NCBI GenBank assembly: GCA_034440635.1
Contig: JAOTON010000330.1
Span: 478,001-542,000 of the forward strand
Origin: Lepas anatifera
Lineage: Eukaryota > Arthropoda > Thecostraca > Lepadidae
DNA length: 64,000 nucleotides
Reading direction: 5' to 3'
The notes below the pieces were generated by a model that was given only the letters and a program-made list of their open reading frames with translations, did no database searches and was not told where the DNA came from. This document shows, piece by piece, positions 1 to 12,245 of the stretch. Each line of letters starts with the position of its first letter. The first letter of the stretch is position 1. The position numbers were made by a program, and so were the translations under genes.

Positions 1-887
1 TCTTCCCCCACCCCCCCCACCCCTCTCCCCCGCCCCGGTAGAGCGATCATACACTTAGAGAGATAGCTTTTACTAGGTCTGTCGAGCACCCAAATCGCAC
101 GTCCCACCCACCCCCTCCCCCCAGGAGGAGCGGCAGACATGGGTTTGCCCTCCCCCAAACTCGGGCCTGTGCCCGCCCCCGGTCATACGTCACACTCGAT
201 CTGTCGTAACCAGAGGAATCTAATGACGGCTCCAAACCAATCAGACGCTAGAGCTCAAAGAAATGCTATTCATCGATAACCTACTTTAATCTGCCGCGAT
301 ATCAAAATTGATCCGAGTCAAAAGTGACTGATAGAGTTCGTGATCCTTTCTCCTGGGTTGTCTACCACTACTCGCGTTCTTTCATTATGCCGCATACAAG
401 TCGACATCGAGGGAGCTACAAACCCCAACTGGAGTGAAGGTGGATCCCAGGCAGGCCGGGGCGGCGGTTATGACGGTTAACCGGGACCTCTTACAACAGA
501 CCCTACATCAACGATCCCTCAGGCAGCGGATCAGATTTAATCCGTTATCCACGGCACTTATGAAGTACTCTGATCCCCGAATTGTTCCTGAATATCACGA
601 GACTGAGCATAGGACGACAAAGATCTTTATACTCCTTACAACGTACCCGAGTTACTTATACCGTGACAGCACTACAAACGTGACATGCCGGCAGGGCCCA
701 TGAAGAGAGCCCGCGCTTCTCTGGTCAAGGCCGTCAAAAGTCAAATTTCATCCTTGGTAACTTCTCCCGACAGGGCACAAAGTGGTGACTTCAAATAGCC
801 ACAGAATTGGGTCTGATGACTCTTCCAAGCCGGTTAGTTTACTAGGCCGCCCTCTGCTACCCGGAGAGTTCACTTGCGCTATTACTG
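1..887. other. No recognisable gene; C-rich start then unique-looking DNA
   Basis: The first ~180 bases are rich in C runs. The rest is mixed-composition sequence with only short open frames and no motif I recognise. It ends where a 391-bp duplicated segment begins. Confidence 0.4.
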
Positions 888-1278
888 TACGTCTCCGCCG
901 CCACACAACTGCTCGGATAGCTAACATCATCTCCAGCACCGAGGCCTCGATACCAGCTGCGCCTCCGGGCATGTCAGACGTTGTGACGGCAGGTTAAACG
1001 TGGCTTACCTCGGATGGGTATGAAATTTAACCGCATTCGTGTGTTGGTTCTATTTCATGTACAGATACATGCACTATATTAAGTATTTAATGCGCAAACA
1101 TTCTTCACACTTGAATTATTAACCGGCTGAGTCCGATACTGGCCTCCCCAACCACCCCCCCAGATCTCCAACCAATGGCTAGGTAGGGGTAAGTGAACGG
1201 TTCCATCAGCAGGACTGTCCAAGGAATATGTATTAAATACCATCTGGGACACACTCCCATATCCTTTTTATTGAAATA
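888..1278 (+). repeat. 391-bp direct repeat, copy 1
   Basis: This segment recurs at 3691-4081 in the same orientation, offset by exactly 2803 bases at both ends. I see three substitutions and no net indel. Identity stops abruptly on both sides. No open frame or transposon hallmark is evident, so it is either a recent segmental copy or a short dispersed repeat. Confidence 0.9.
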
Positions 1279-1582
1279 GTAAAAGTGACCCGTTTGGAAA
1301 AAGGAAGCCAACACAATGCGTCGAAACGGGCAAATTCTTGACTAGGTACCAACAGACTTAAGCCAGGGCTAAAGTCTGTTCGATCTGCAACTGTTCAATC
1401 TGAAAAGCCTAAACGTATTAGTTATGGACTTACTAAGTAATCATCTCACAATAGTTACGGGAAGGGTTGCATCAGGGATACGGATGAATTGCATGGACGT
1501 GGGAAATAGGAGGCGGGGGGGGCGAGTAGGCGTGTCCCTCGAATTTGTGAAGCGAAGGTGGGGATGTGGCCATAACTTCTCA

Positions 1583-1767
1583 GGACTTGTTAGACTTTAA
1601 TTTTTGTTTTTGCTTTCATTCCATCAGCGCGGCCTGTCTTGTACTTATCCTGGCCCGCACTTTTTGCAGAAAATATATTTTTACCTATTTTTTCGTTGTG
1701 GCTACCTGTGATGATATAGTGTTTTTTTGGAAAAATGAATCTGTGGCGACATCCCTAATGAGCTGTA
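1583..1767 (+). repeat. Diverged ~185-bp repeat, copy 1
   Basis: It starts GGACTTGTTAGACTT and ends near CTAATGAGCTG. A clearly related but diverged copy lies at 3077-3260. No protein family recognised. Confidence 0.75.
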
Positions 1768-1796
1768 TAGGCAGCGTGGGGTGCCTACCCATTTAA

Positions 1797-2490
1797 ATGG
1801 GTCCTAAATAAGCTCAGGGGCCCAAAATTAGCCCAGGGGGCCAACATTCAACTCATGGGGCCTAGACACGCTGAGGGGGCCCAAAGCAGCTCAGGAGGCC
1901 CATACAAACTAAGATGGCCAGACTAGCTGGGTGTCTCGACGAACTCATGGGGCCCAGATACGCACAACGGGCCCCATAAAAGCTGAAGGGGTCTATATCA
2001 GTTAAACGAACACGATACCAACCCAGGGGGACCCTTACCAGCTCAGGGGAGACTAATCCAGCTAGGGGCCCTATGATCAAACCAGAGGCCCCTTAAGTAA
2101 ATCCTATCACGAACCCTAGACCAGCTCATGGCTGCCGCAATAATTTCACCTACAGGGTTATTTTTAGCTTAGGGGGCCCAAAGCAGCGAAGGATCTAAGG
2201 CCAAGCCAGAAAGCTCCTGTGCAATACTCTTTCACGGTCCCAGAACAGCCCAGGGGGCAGCCTGAAAACTCGCACTCAGATAGCTAACAATTAACTCAGA
2301 GGGCCCAGGATATGTTGAGGGGGGCCTACACAAATTAAGGGACCCCGAAAAGCTCAGAAGGCTCCAGTGGCGACACATTCAAGTTCAGTGTGAGGGCCTG
2401 GTTATCTAAAGCGGTCCCAGATCAACTGAGGGGACTCAATATCAGCTCAGAGCAGCCACCAAAAACTCAGAGGCCCAGGCCCGCAGAGGC
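1797..2490 (+). repeat. Degenerate minisatellite, AGCTCAG-GGGGCCC core
   Basis: Roughly 20-25 base units combine AGCTCAG with GGGGCCCA, separated by variable spacers, with many substitutions. The same theme appears in reverse complement at 63220-64000. Open frames through it are by-products of composition. Confidence 0.75.
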
Positions 2491-2513
2491 TCTTCGGCCT
2501 CTGATGCTTAGGT

Positions 2514-2795
2514 TAGCGTCAATCGGAGATTTCAGTAGGGACTCAGCGTTAGTCAAAACAACTGTGATATGTGGAGGTGGTCGATACGGCACCTTAGCTT
2601 TCGCCATGACTTAAGTTCAACAAAGTTCACTGTATTCATTGTTAATTGCGCTTATTGTAGCGTCAATCGGGGTTTCTGTAGGGACGCAGCGTTAGCCAAG
2701 ACAACTATGATATGTGGATGTGGTCGTTACGACACCTCAGTTTTCTTCCAGATCGAAGTTAGCTGTATTCTTTGCTCATGGTGCTTCAGTTAGCA
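2514..2795 (+). repeat. Two tandem ~144-bp units
   Basis: TAGCGTCAATCGG begins at 2514 and again at 2658. Each is followed by GGACTCAGCGTTAG-like or GGACGCAGCGTTAG-like sequence and ATGATATGTGGA. A third unit appears to start near 2788 (TAGCATCAGTGGG) but soon diverges. Confidence 0.7.
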
Positions 2796-3076
2796 TCAGT
2801 GGGGGCGTCCAGCTTCTTCTACCAATGTACCAGTCATTACGTTCTGGGCGAAACCTTGCCGGCCCGAAATATGTTTTATGGTAAACGTGAACATGTTTCA
2901 CTGAAAGGTAGCTTTCATGAAAATAAACATTTACAAATACGTTTTTTAAACGCGTTTTTTCTTCGACACTGGCCGCCTATTGGGTGGTAAGTTGGCGCCC
3001 CTCAGATTCCGCGCCCCCAGGTTCGGCGCCCCCCCCTCAGAGCCTGCCCCCCTAACGAAATCCTAGATTCGCCACT

Positions 3077-3260
3077 GGACTTGTTAGACTTCAATTTTTG
3101 CTTTTGCTTTCATTCCATCAGCGTGGTCGGTCTTGCACTTATCCTGACCCGCACTGTTTGCATAAAAAATATTTTACCTAATTTTACGTTGTGGCTAGAT
3201 GTGACAATGTAGTGTTTTGGCAAAAACGAATCTGTGGCGACACCCCTAATGAGCTGCATG
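3077..3260 (+). repeat. Diverged ~185-bp repeat, copy 2
   Basis: Paralogue of 1583-1767. It abuts CGCCACTG on its left, a typical hAT-like terminus, so its left edge may be an old insertion junction. From 3261 to 3690 I see no further feature. Confidence 0.7.
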
Positions 3261-3690
3261 AACATTGGGGTGAGTTGTATCACTGTTACAACATACCCCA
3301 CCTGGCCTTGATACAACATGTACCACCCTCTCACATTGGAAAAAACGTCCTCGTGCTCAACAACCAGTGGCCAGCCGAGAAAATCCTTCTCACGCACGAA
3401 GCCTTAGAATCTACCCTTACCACTGCTACAGCGATCCTTCCAATTCGTAATCATCTGAATGACAGAAACAAACATTTCCTTACGACGAAATTTTACAGAA
3501 TGACACCCCGAAAACACATGTTCTGCACTCACCGCGAAACGCGCCAAGCCAAGCAGACGGCAGTATAAAGAAAGATGGCGGACCGCTTGCCGCATCATCT
3601 GGTCTTGTCGGGAGCGCTATCTCTTGGATAGTTTTGGAAAAAATCGCTCTGATACAACTTGTCCATGATACAACTCTCCCCACTCTCCCC

Positions 3691-4081
3691 TACGTCTCCG
3701 CCGCCACACAATTGCTCGGATAGCTAACATCATCTCCAGCACCGAGGCCTCGGTACCAGCTGCGCCTCCGGGCATGTCAGACGTTGTGACGGCAGGTTAA
3801 ACGTGGCTTACCTCGGATGGGTATGAAATTTAACCGCATTCGTGTGTTGGTTCTATTTCATGTACAGATACATGCACTATATTAAGTATTTAATGCGCAA
3901 ACATTCTTCACACTTGAATTATTAACCGGCTGAGTCCGATACTGGCCTCCCCAACCACCCCCCCAGATCTCCAACCAATGGCTAGGTAGGGGTAAGTGAA
4001 CGGTTCCATCAGCAAGACTGTCCAAGGAATATGTATTAAATACCATCTGGGACACACTCCCATATCCTTTTTATTGAAATA
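3691..4081 (+). repeat. 391-bp direct repeat, copy 2
   Basis: Nearly identical to 888-1278, with three mismatches. The flanks of the two copies are unrelated. Confidence 0.9.
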
Positions 4082-4952
4082 TTCTGAAATAAACAAATTT
4101 CAAACATTTTCAGGAAACAAGGCAAACAAGGATACTGACAGAAACTGATGAGCATAATCCCAAAAAGAAAAAGTATGAAAGCCTGGAAATAACAATAACA
4201 GGGTGAGCCAAGGCGATAAATATCTCGGGCGCCTATTGTCTTGGTAATTCGCTCATTTACAACATAGCAAGGTACTGTGATGAACTTAGCAGAAAGTAAT
4301 TGTGGTGAATTCAAAAGGATCTGTCCGCGTAATAGATGTTATATAACGTCCAGGACACATTCCCATGTTCCCTTGTATATTGATTCATTTTTCTTTTCAT
4401 TTCCTTGAAATTTCCTGATTAAAGAGTTCATGAACTCGACACCCGGAAATAATTGGTAATCATTTCCCGTAAAGGATAATGTATTCGTGCTCAAAACGAC
4501 CGGCCTTCAATAACGTCATGTCTGATTACCAGAGTGAATTGAGGTAGAGTCAGGTTTAAGATCCTGCACACTGCAAAATGTTAGTTCCCGAAAGGTGCCA
4601 TAAAGCTGTTACTATAGCCACGCTGCCATATAGGTATGGGCCAGCTTTAATATTTGGTGACCTAAATTTAACAACACTTGGTCGGAACGAAAAAAATTCA
4701 ACTATAAAAAATAGAATAAACACTTAAAAAGACAGCAAAATTTCCTTTGTGTAAATGTTATAATGTTAAAATACTACACGAACAATATAGGAGAGGGATC
4801 CGTTTACTAAGGGGGCCCCGGCCTGGGGCCCTCCGACGGTTGTCGAACCCCCACCCCTTGGCCGAATCTGGGATACATAGACTGATAAACATTTATTTTA
4901 CGGAAACAATATTGTCAGTATTTGCAAGAGATTGTCGCAAAAGCCCGAATGC
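4082..4952. other. No recognisable gene
   Basis: AT-rich sequence with no long conserved frame or repeat hallmark, apart from a short GC patch near 4810-4860. It ends at the TTAA flank of the next MITE. Confidence 0.4.
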
Positions 4953-4956
4953 TTAA

Positions 4957-5718
4957 AGGGAATGGACCACTTTGTCGAAATTCTACAAAAAATTAAGAAC
5001 TAGAGAGGTCTGAAAATGAGAAAACACTATTTTTTCCCCACTTCCATAGGCTAAAAACAGAAATTTCTCTTCTTTTCTAACAATAAGTGACGTCATCAAA
5101 ATGACAGTTTTAATAATCAATGAAGTCCCAAATCTTGATCATAGACTCCCTGTAAAAGCCCATTCACAGCATTTTCGCATGGTACAATTTGTGTGCAGTA
5201 CAAGAATTACTGGTGCAAAAACTACACGTCAGATGTCATTGCAGAAGTTGAGTGGTCGAACGATAATGCACATTTCTGATGTAAAGAAACAATTTCAGAG
5301 TTCGATTTTGACAGAAACTATTGATACTTCTTCCTACAAGTCCGGAGGAGGAACAATGTGATGTGTATTGCAGCCATTGGGCGCAATTTGGACCAAATGC
5401 ACATTGACTGGACGCTAACTTGCCCGACGCTTTCGGTCCTCAGGCAGTTTCATGCTGGTTCACTCGATAGCATGGTATTTTCAGCGAGTGGGTGAGGCTC
5501 GGAGCTTACGACCAATCAGATTACTGCTACTATATGGAAGTTATTCTTTCAGGGTTTGAAATAAGTCAATAAGCCCCTTTACTTTGAACTTTAAAGCTGG
5601 CGGAACTTTTATATCTAGAGCTTTGGGTCAAATCAAATATGTCAAAAGTGGTTTCTCAACACGCTCTACAAAACTGCTATCTCAGTTCAAAACCCATTAT
5701 AAAAGTGGGACACTCCCT
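4957..5718 (+). mobile_element. AGGG-type TTAA MITE (long member)
   Basis: Flanked by TTAA at 4953-4956 and 5719-5722. It begins AGGGAATGGACCAC and ends GTGGGACACTCCCT, an inverted terminal pair shared with at least five other copies in this window. The CTATCTCAG motif near the right end matches the subterminal ACTGAGATAG of the shorter copies. No transposase is visible. TTAA target duplication is typical of piggyBac-type elements, so a non-autonomous piggyBac relative is likely; the AGGG terminus is not the usual piggyBac CCC. Confidence 0.75.
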
Positions 5719-5740
5719 TTAAGTCGAGGCGCCTGCCTCG

Positions 5741-6530
5741 CAGAGGTGCAGAAACTTGCCAACTCGGCTACTGGAGTTTGTGACACATTTACGAAAATCG
5801 AGGTGCATAACTGTGACAAAATAGCGATCGTGACTGTATGGTTCAGAATCAAACCACATATTCTCGAAATACAGAATGAAGCGTGTAGCGATTATTTTAA
5901 TTTAGCAAATCTGTTCTTCAATTGCACAGCGTACCATCAGTGATACAATATTGGTACTGTGTTCAGTTTCTACTAAAGCGAGGGACCCCGCTGCAGAAAA
6001 CCCGGAAACCGCTGTCACAGTTGCCAGATTTTAACATGCAACTCAATGGTGCCGATTGTTAGTAGTTGCCAGAAAGTTGCCACCTAGATGCCCGAAATGT
6101 GACAGTCAATTTTTTCGAGAAATACAAGATTGTGGGCATATCTCAGGCATTAAAGATAATGCAGATCCGTTATCAAGTACTTCTCTGTCCATTTTGTCGG
6201 GTTAAAGAATATTCAAAGTTCGAGTCTCTTCGATTTAGCGGTCCCTATTTCTTTGAATTTAGTATTAAGTACGCCTAAAAGCTACTAAGAAAAGTACTAA
6301 ATGAGTGAAAGAAATAAACATAGCTGGGCAGCAATTCTACCTAAGCTACGCAACAGCGGCAAGACAGGTTCGAAATGTTTATGTGATGTAGAGCCTGCCA
6401 AAAATTTTAAACAGGTGGGAAGCTACTTCTTTTGAGGGCATATTTATTACGTATATCTGAGATAAGTGCAGGCTAAAACTAGGTGGAATAAATAGTGCTG
6501 CCCATGGCCAATCTAAGATGAGTGTAGTAT
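5741..6530 (+). mobile_element. hAT-like element, half copy b (TIR CAGAGGTGCAGAAA)
   Basis: Starts with TIR CAGAGGTGCAGAAA and is homologous to the minus strand of 49004-48376, then continues across into the minus strand of 44984-44850. It is therefore an uninterrupted allele of the hAT that is split by a PLE pair at 44985-48364. The empty site lies near 6362-6375 (CGAAATGTTTATG). Homology fades near 6530, so the far end is lost. An open frame here has an in-frame counterpart in the other copy, but I do not recognise a transposase. Confidence 0.7.
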
Positions 6531-6681
6531 TCTGTATTCTGTATTGGTAAAAAAAATCAACAGGCATTGCCCAATTACTGATGCAGTCATGTGATTTAAA
6601 ACAGTAAAGTCAGATAATAAATACATTCAGCAATGGAAGCATTCCACGAACATCCATAACGCTCAACATTTGCACAAATGC

Positions 6682-9661
6682 CTATCCTGAGAAAGTTCCT
6701 AAGGTTGCCGTGAATTTGATAGCATTAGTTTTAAATGTGTAGCCCGAGTCTGCGAAGAAATCAACATTACGAAATGCGTTGAAGAAACTGTTACATGTGA
6801 CGGCCACGCGGATGAAGAGGCTGCGCTGCACAGTACCAACACGCGCAAACCGAACTGCCCACAAAGAGGGAGAACGCGATGTTTGACGGGGCACATACAA
6901 ACCGAACTCGGAAATCAGATCGGAACAATCCAACTTTCCGTGATGAAGATTAAACAAGAACAAGAGGTCATGCTGAGCAAAACGAGCCTTAATACTACGC
7001 ACTTTGTAGTGAGTCAAAAGAGATGGATAGTCAGGCCTGGCTGACGGACGGTCCGAAAATGAGGCCAACCAGATGAGAAGTTTATGCTGCACCCTTTCTA
7101 GGCGCTTCAGGTGGGATGCAGCAGACCCTGCCCATACAACGCAACCATACTCCAGGATGGATCTTACATGGGCATAATAAGCACAAAGAATAGAAGTGTG
7201 CTTGAGTCTGACTCGGCAGCACTGGCGCGAGATCTGAAAACTTCGTATGAGGAGGCCAAGCATTCTATTGGCCTTGGCCACGGTGTGGTCTATGTGTGGA
7301 GCGAAAGTCAGCTTACTGTCGAGTATAACACCGAGATCCCTTGTCTCTGTACGGCGCTCCAGCAGCGTACCATCCAGTACATAAGTGGTAAGGATCGGAG
7401 ATTTTCGGAGAGAAAATGATATAACGCTACATTTATCTGGAATCAATTTTAAACGCCAAATTTTAGACCATTCTACTAAATTGTTGATGTCAGCCTGAAG
7501 GGCATCACTGTCTGTTTTTGTCGAAATTCGGTGGTACAACTTAAGATCGTCGGCGAAGCTTATACAGTTAGTTCGAATGATGAGGGGGATGTCTGCTGTG
7601 TAGTAGATAAACAAGAGCGGGCCACACACGCTGTCCTCAGGCACCCCGGACCTTACAGCGCACCATTCGGAAGATTGGCCCTCTAGTATAACTCGTTGGC
7701 GACGACCAGTCCGGTAGGATTCAATCCAGGAGTGCGCGCGACCAGTAATTTTGAAAGATTTTAGTTTGTGAAGAAGAAGCGTGTGGTTTACACTCGTAAA
7801 AGCCGAAGAATTATCAGTGTAGACAGAGTCAGTCTGCACGGCCTCCTGGATCGAATCCCAGCTGTGTTTTATAAAGCTGGTAAGATTTGAGACGCATGAA
7901 CGATTTGGGAGAAATCCATGTTGACTGCTGGGAATAGATGGTAGACAATGGGCCAAAAGAGAGTCACAGACTACCTTTTCTAAAAATTTCGAACAAAGAG
8001 GAAGAAGCGAAATACCGCGGTAGTTGCCTGGGTTCTTTTTGTCTCCTTTTTTGTGAATGGGAATGACATTTGCATCCTTCCAAATATGTGGGAAAACATC
8101 TTAAGCGACTGACAATTTGCAAATGATTTCGAGAGGCACTGCCAATTCGGCAGCACACTCATGCAAAATTCTGGCACTCAGATTAACGGGCCCGCACGCT
8201 TTGTGCTTTCCAATGCTAGATAGCAGGGCCTGAACTTTGCCTGGGGGAACTGTTAACTCTTGAAGAATGGAACAGTGAAAGTCCGGGGCGTTTGGCAGCG
8301 TGTCAAGGTTGGGATCCGAAAATTTGGAGGCGAAGGTTTCGTTGAAAATATTTGCGCATTTGGTGGGATCTGAAAATTGTTGACTGTTTGCGACAAGAAC
8401 GCGTGGACGTTGATGAGACGATTTCAATGAGTTTATAAAGGACCAGAAACGTTTTGGGTTCTCACAGAAGTCTCCAACGATGCCCAGTAAGTGATTACGA
8501 TATTTCGCGTTAGATAAAGCTTTAAAGTTGTTTCTTGCTCTACTAAATACAAGATCGCTTGCTGGAGAAGGGTCGCGCTTTTTTTACACGGTGTGCATGG
8601 TCTTTGTCCCTAAGAGCACACTGCACGTCCCGGTCAAACCAGGGAGGAAAGCGTTTGAAACGAAACCGATTGGGACAAAATCGGCTATGGCAGCGTTCAC
8701 AAGATCGTAAAAGACAAGCCAGGGCAAACAACGCAGAGGCACGCAGGCCATCGAAATCCGCTCTGTGGTAATCAAAACCCGTCGTTCTGGTGACTTTCGG
8801 CACTTTCACGGAGAACGCTGGGAACTGAGAAATGGTTTGATGATGATCAGAGTCAAAAGTGCCATCAGATACAACAGTTTCAGTATGACCACCATGGGAC
8901 AAGACTAGATCTAGACAGGCGTCACCCCTAGTGGGGGCATGAACAGACTGTGTAAAACCAGCACTGTCAAGATAATCTAAAAATAAAAGAACTCGGCGTG
9001 ATCTAACGTCTAAAACAGGACCACCCTGGCGCGGCCATACAATTTCCGGTAAATTGAAATCACCAACTACAATGGTCGGGCTACCTGTCGCACTGAGCTT
9101 ACCAAAACACTCACACAACGCTTCAATGTCGCTGTCTCTGTCTGGTGCCCGATAACAAACCGCGACAAAGATAGTGCTGTGATCGCCGATCTGCACCACT
9201 AATACTTCAGTGTCCGCCGGCTCCAGATCTTGACGGCGTGCTGGCTGAAGGTGCGATGCGATGGCGCAGGCAACGCCGCCACCATGTGTTGGACGATCCC
9301 TTCTAAACCAGACGTGGGTGTCCCAGCCAACTTGGAGCTCGGTGTCTGCTACATCCTGATTCAGCCACGTTTCTGTCAGGGCAACAACATGGTGGCGACA
9401 GAGATCTGGAGAAAAGGCTCGCAGAACATGAAGTTTGTTCCGCAGACTGCTGACATTTTGGCAGACGACGGTGAGGGGCTGCCGTGCACAGGGGCGCAAC
9501 TTTATGTTTTCGATTGGGGGCACCCGGCTCGAAAGGGGGCCCGTACATGATGGGGGCCCGTACATGATGGGGGCCCGTACATGATGGGGGCCCGTAGTTT
9601 TTAATGAAAATGTGACCGAAAAACGTATTTTCGACCGTTTGTTGTCGAAAACTGACTGCAA
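6682..9661 (-). pseudogene. CR1-type LINE ORF2 remnant (endonuclease + reverse transcriptase)
   Basis: Read on the minus strand, the apurinic-type endonuclease comes first (about 9490-8800), with TETWLNQ, VVGDFNLPE, LDLVLSHG and a SDHH catalytic motif. Then comes the reverse transcriptase (8427-8101 and 7956-6682), with KKGDKKNPGNYRG-like fingers in a shifted frame, SSAFTSVNH at motif A (the usual FD is FT), a damaged motif B (SGVPEDSVCGP, usually PQGS) and an intact FADD. The carboxyl region has the YGCVVWAG and LKRLERVQ stretches typical of CR1/Jockey-type proteins. At least two frame breaks and several unusual residues mark it as inactive. Its upstream end runs into a GGGGGCCCGTACATGAT repeat. 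Confidence 0.9.
9536..9597. repeat. Short tandem repeat, unit GGGGGCCCGTACATGAT
   Basis: About four 17-base units sit immediately upstream (minus sense) of the CR1 endonuclease frame and stay open in it, reading as a Gly/Pro-rich linker. Confidence 0.85.
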
Positions 9662-9803
9662 AGGTTAAATAACAATTTTTAGCGCGCTATTCGTCACTGT
9701 TCCTGATTTGCACTATTTAGCCTAAAAAGTAGACAGAAGACCCAATCTTTTGAACGAGCTGCCAAACTATGTAAGAATATTGGACAAGTAGGTGTCTACT
9801 TAC

Positions 9804-9919
9804 CGTCTTCGTCGTCCACGCGGATGCTCTCCTCCGGAGGTACAAGGGGATCAGCCCCGGACGACGCAGGAGGGATGGATGCTGGAGGGTCTTTTAGCAA
9901 ACGGGATCCAGCTGGTGGC
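9804..9919 (-). CDS. Candidate host exon, proline-rich/acidic
   Basis: On the minus strand a pyrimidine-rich tract ends in CCTCGGCCAG (acceptor AG at 9921-9920), and the segment ends GAAGACG followed by donor GTAAGTAG. The 116-base exon is open in one frame, reading about 38 residues that begin PPAGSRLLKDPPASIPPASS and end with the acidic VDDED. It starts by completing a codon begun upstream and ends one base into the next. It is not repeated in the window. It could belong to the PLEKHA-like gene, but its phase does not join directly to the PH exon at 24410-24560, so another exon would have to lie between them. No domain recognised. Confidence 0.4.
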
Positions 9920-10639
9920 CTGGCCGAGGAAGGCAATGATCAGGAAAAGAAGGATTGGAATTACAACCTTACTTTACCGTTTTGCTGGAAACTATACACA
10001 TTGCACTTTTTCGAGTTAGTTTTAAATTGGGGTTTTAATTTTTGCGGTCGATAAATGAACGTAGCTTGCAAAGTACCAAAAATAGTAGTGATATGAACTA
10101 CTTTAAGCGGACGCGTACGTTGCTAGAGATTAAATGCAAATATGATCGGGGTCATTTTGTCACAGTTTGCAAAATAAGCAAGACGATTCTAGATTCATAG
10201 GTTACCTGAAAAAGAACAAAGTTTGGGTAGTTTTGCCAGAGCAGCCCCTCGGTATTGAATGTTCTTTGTTTTACGCTTTTGTGCACCCGACTTATGTTTA
10301 TACTGTCCAACCATTTTAACATTCACACCTGGAACAAAATCGCATTATCGCGAATAATTTGATACAAATGAAAGGTAGAGATCGAAGTACGAAATTCCTT
10401 TATCAGCGGGGAAATCGAACCTACTGATATTTATTTTACATGATCAAGACACCTTTTTCTGATCCATTCACCTTGCCAGTTCATGACATTTTACAACACT
10501 GGGTACTGGTCAAGGGGTACTATGAATAGGTGGTACTGCCTATTTCCTTTACAATCCTCATATAGGATCAGTACAAAGGAATGGGGGGCCTGACATTTCT
10601 CACGCCCCATCATTTTTCCCCGAATGTTCCAGGAGGCAT
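9920..10639. other. No recognisable gene (putative intron)
   Basis: AT-rich sequence with no conserved frame. From about 10560 it grades into GGGCCC-bearing minisatellite. Confidence 0.4.
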
Positions 10640-11330
10640 GGGACCGGCCGCACGTTGCCCGGGAAAACCACAGGGGGCCCGCAAGCATGGCAGGGGGCCG
10701 GTTTCGGCAACAGGGAGCACGGATACACCATCTGGGGCACGAAACTGCTAACAAATAAGGAACTCCTGCAAATACGCGACTAACACAACAGCTTCAGTTT
10801 CTGCACTATATTCTTAGACCACAAGGGGCCCAGACAGACCACAGAGGGCCTGAGTACACCAAAGGGGCCGGGCAGACCACAGGAACCCAGAAAACCATAG
10901 GACGCCGGTATGCCCACAAGGGGCCCGAGCAGACCACACACAGCCAGCAATTTGGCTGGACTCTGCCAGATATATGCTGGGCTTTGACTGGGCAGAGCCC
11001 GAGTAAATGGGCTCAGCCCAGGTCCGGCTCCGCTGCCTGGGCAGAGCCCATGGTCAAGCAAGACCGGGCTCTACCGCTCGGGCAAGTTGTCATCCCCGGA
11101 CCTAATGTCGGGCTCAGCCGAGTCTATGTGGCTCAGCTATGAGTCTTAGGGCTCGGGCAGGGCCCAGCCCGCTCTGGGCCCGGTCGGAATTGCTGGCTGG
11201 GCAGCGGGCCCGGGCAGACCACACGGGGCCTGGACAGATGAAAGGACCCGGGCAGACCACAGGGACCCGAGCAGAACACAGGGGCCGGGCTAACCACAGA
11301 GGGGCCCCAGTCTAGAAAGTATGGCAGCAG
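10640..11330. repeat. GGGCCC minisatellite block 1
   Basis: Degenerate ~20-25 base units of the type CAGACCACAGGGGCCCGGG, with an internal GGGCTCAG/GGCAGAGCC variant region near 10960-11160. The block is followed by AAAGTATGGCAGCAG and TTCGCACCACCAGC at 11318-11385, the same right flank seen after the array that ends near 11800. Confidence 0.75.
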
Positions 11331-11479
11331 ACCCGACGAGACCGCACCAGCCTTGTAGATTTTTCGCACCACCAGCAGCCTAAAATTCACACCAAGCATT
11401 GGTGAGAAATTTCACTGACCCTGAAATTTCGATGTTTTTACCAGTTTCTCCCTTCTCAGACCTCTGTGGGTGTTTGATT

Positions 11480-11880
11480 TGAGCTCCCTCGCACCATACA
11501 GCAAAAGTGGGCATTTGTTTGCTCCAAAGTTCGAACCACCTAAAGGGTGTCCGCACCACAAGATCTCGCCAAAAGTGCCATACTTTGCAGACTGGGAGGG
11601 GCCCGGGCAAACCACAGAGGGCCCGCGCAGACAAAAGGGGCCCGAACGGACAAAGGGGGTCCGAGAGGCCACACAGAGGCCCGGACAGACCAAAAGGGTT
11701 CCGGGAAAACCACAGGAGGCCCGGGCAGACCACAAGGGCTCGATCAGAACAAAATGGGCACTAGCAGACAAGGAGTCCGTGCAGACCAAATGGGACCCGG
11801 CCAGTCTGCAAAGTATGGCAGCAGGCCAGACGAGTCGCACCACCAGCCTAAAAAATTCGCACCAATCTGCCATATACCAG
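11480..11880. mobile_element. Minisatellite-cored element with inverted flanks
   Basis: A GGGCCC array (about 11596-11800) is bracketed by a perfect 19-base inverted pair: GCCATACTTTGCAGACTGG at 11577-11595 and its reverse complement at 11801-11819. Outside these, GCACCA-rich sequence occurs on both sides. Related flanks accompany the blocks at 11310-11385 and 12000-12125. A mobile unit whose core is tandem repeats, as in some bivalve and other invertebrate Helitron-like elements, is one reading; the exact ends are not defined. Confidence 0.5.
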
Positions 11881-11999
11881 GGAGAAAAACGCACACATTC
11901 CTACCCACACGATGCAATACTACCTCTCTTATTAGTTAGTTAAGGACTTTTATAAGGCCTCCTCCTGTGTCTTCCTAACCATTCAGTATTTTTTCAGTG

Positions 12000-12245
12000 T
12001 CAACTTCCTCGCACCAGTCTTGCAAATTCGCACCAGGCTGATAAAATTCGCACCACTCGCTCCTGTCTCCAAGGGCACTCGCACCGACGAGATCTCGTCG
12101 AAAATGCCATACTTCGCACACTGTGGCCCGGCAGACCACAGGGGCCCAGGATACCACAGGGGCCCGCATGGCAAGCATGGCAGAGGCTGGTTGCAGTTAC
12201 ACGAACCGCATCCATGGCAGGCCCGTCTGCATCCACAGGGTATTA
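12000..12245. repeat. Minisatellite-cored repeat, left half
   Basis: Contains several TTCGCACCA motifs, then GAAAATGCCATACTTCGCACACTG, the counterpart of the left inverted flank at 11577, followed by a short GGGCCC array. The right flank is not seen. Confidence 0.5.

Noticed and set aside
3191..3568. 125-codon plus frame
   Set aside because: Overlaps a dispersed repeat and equally long antisense frames; no motif recognised.
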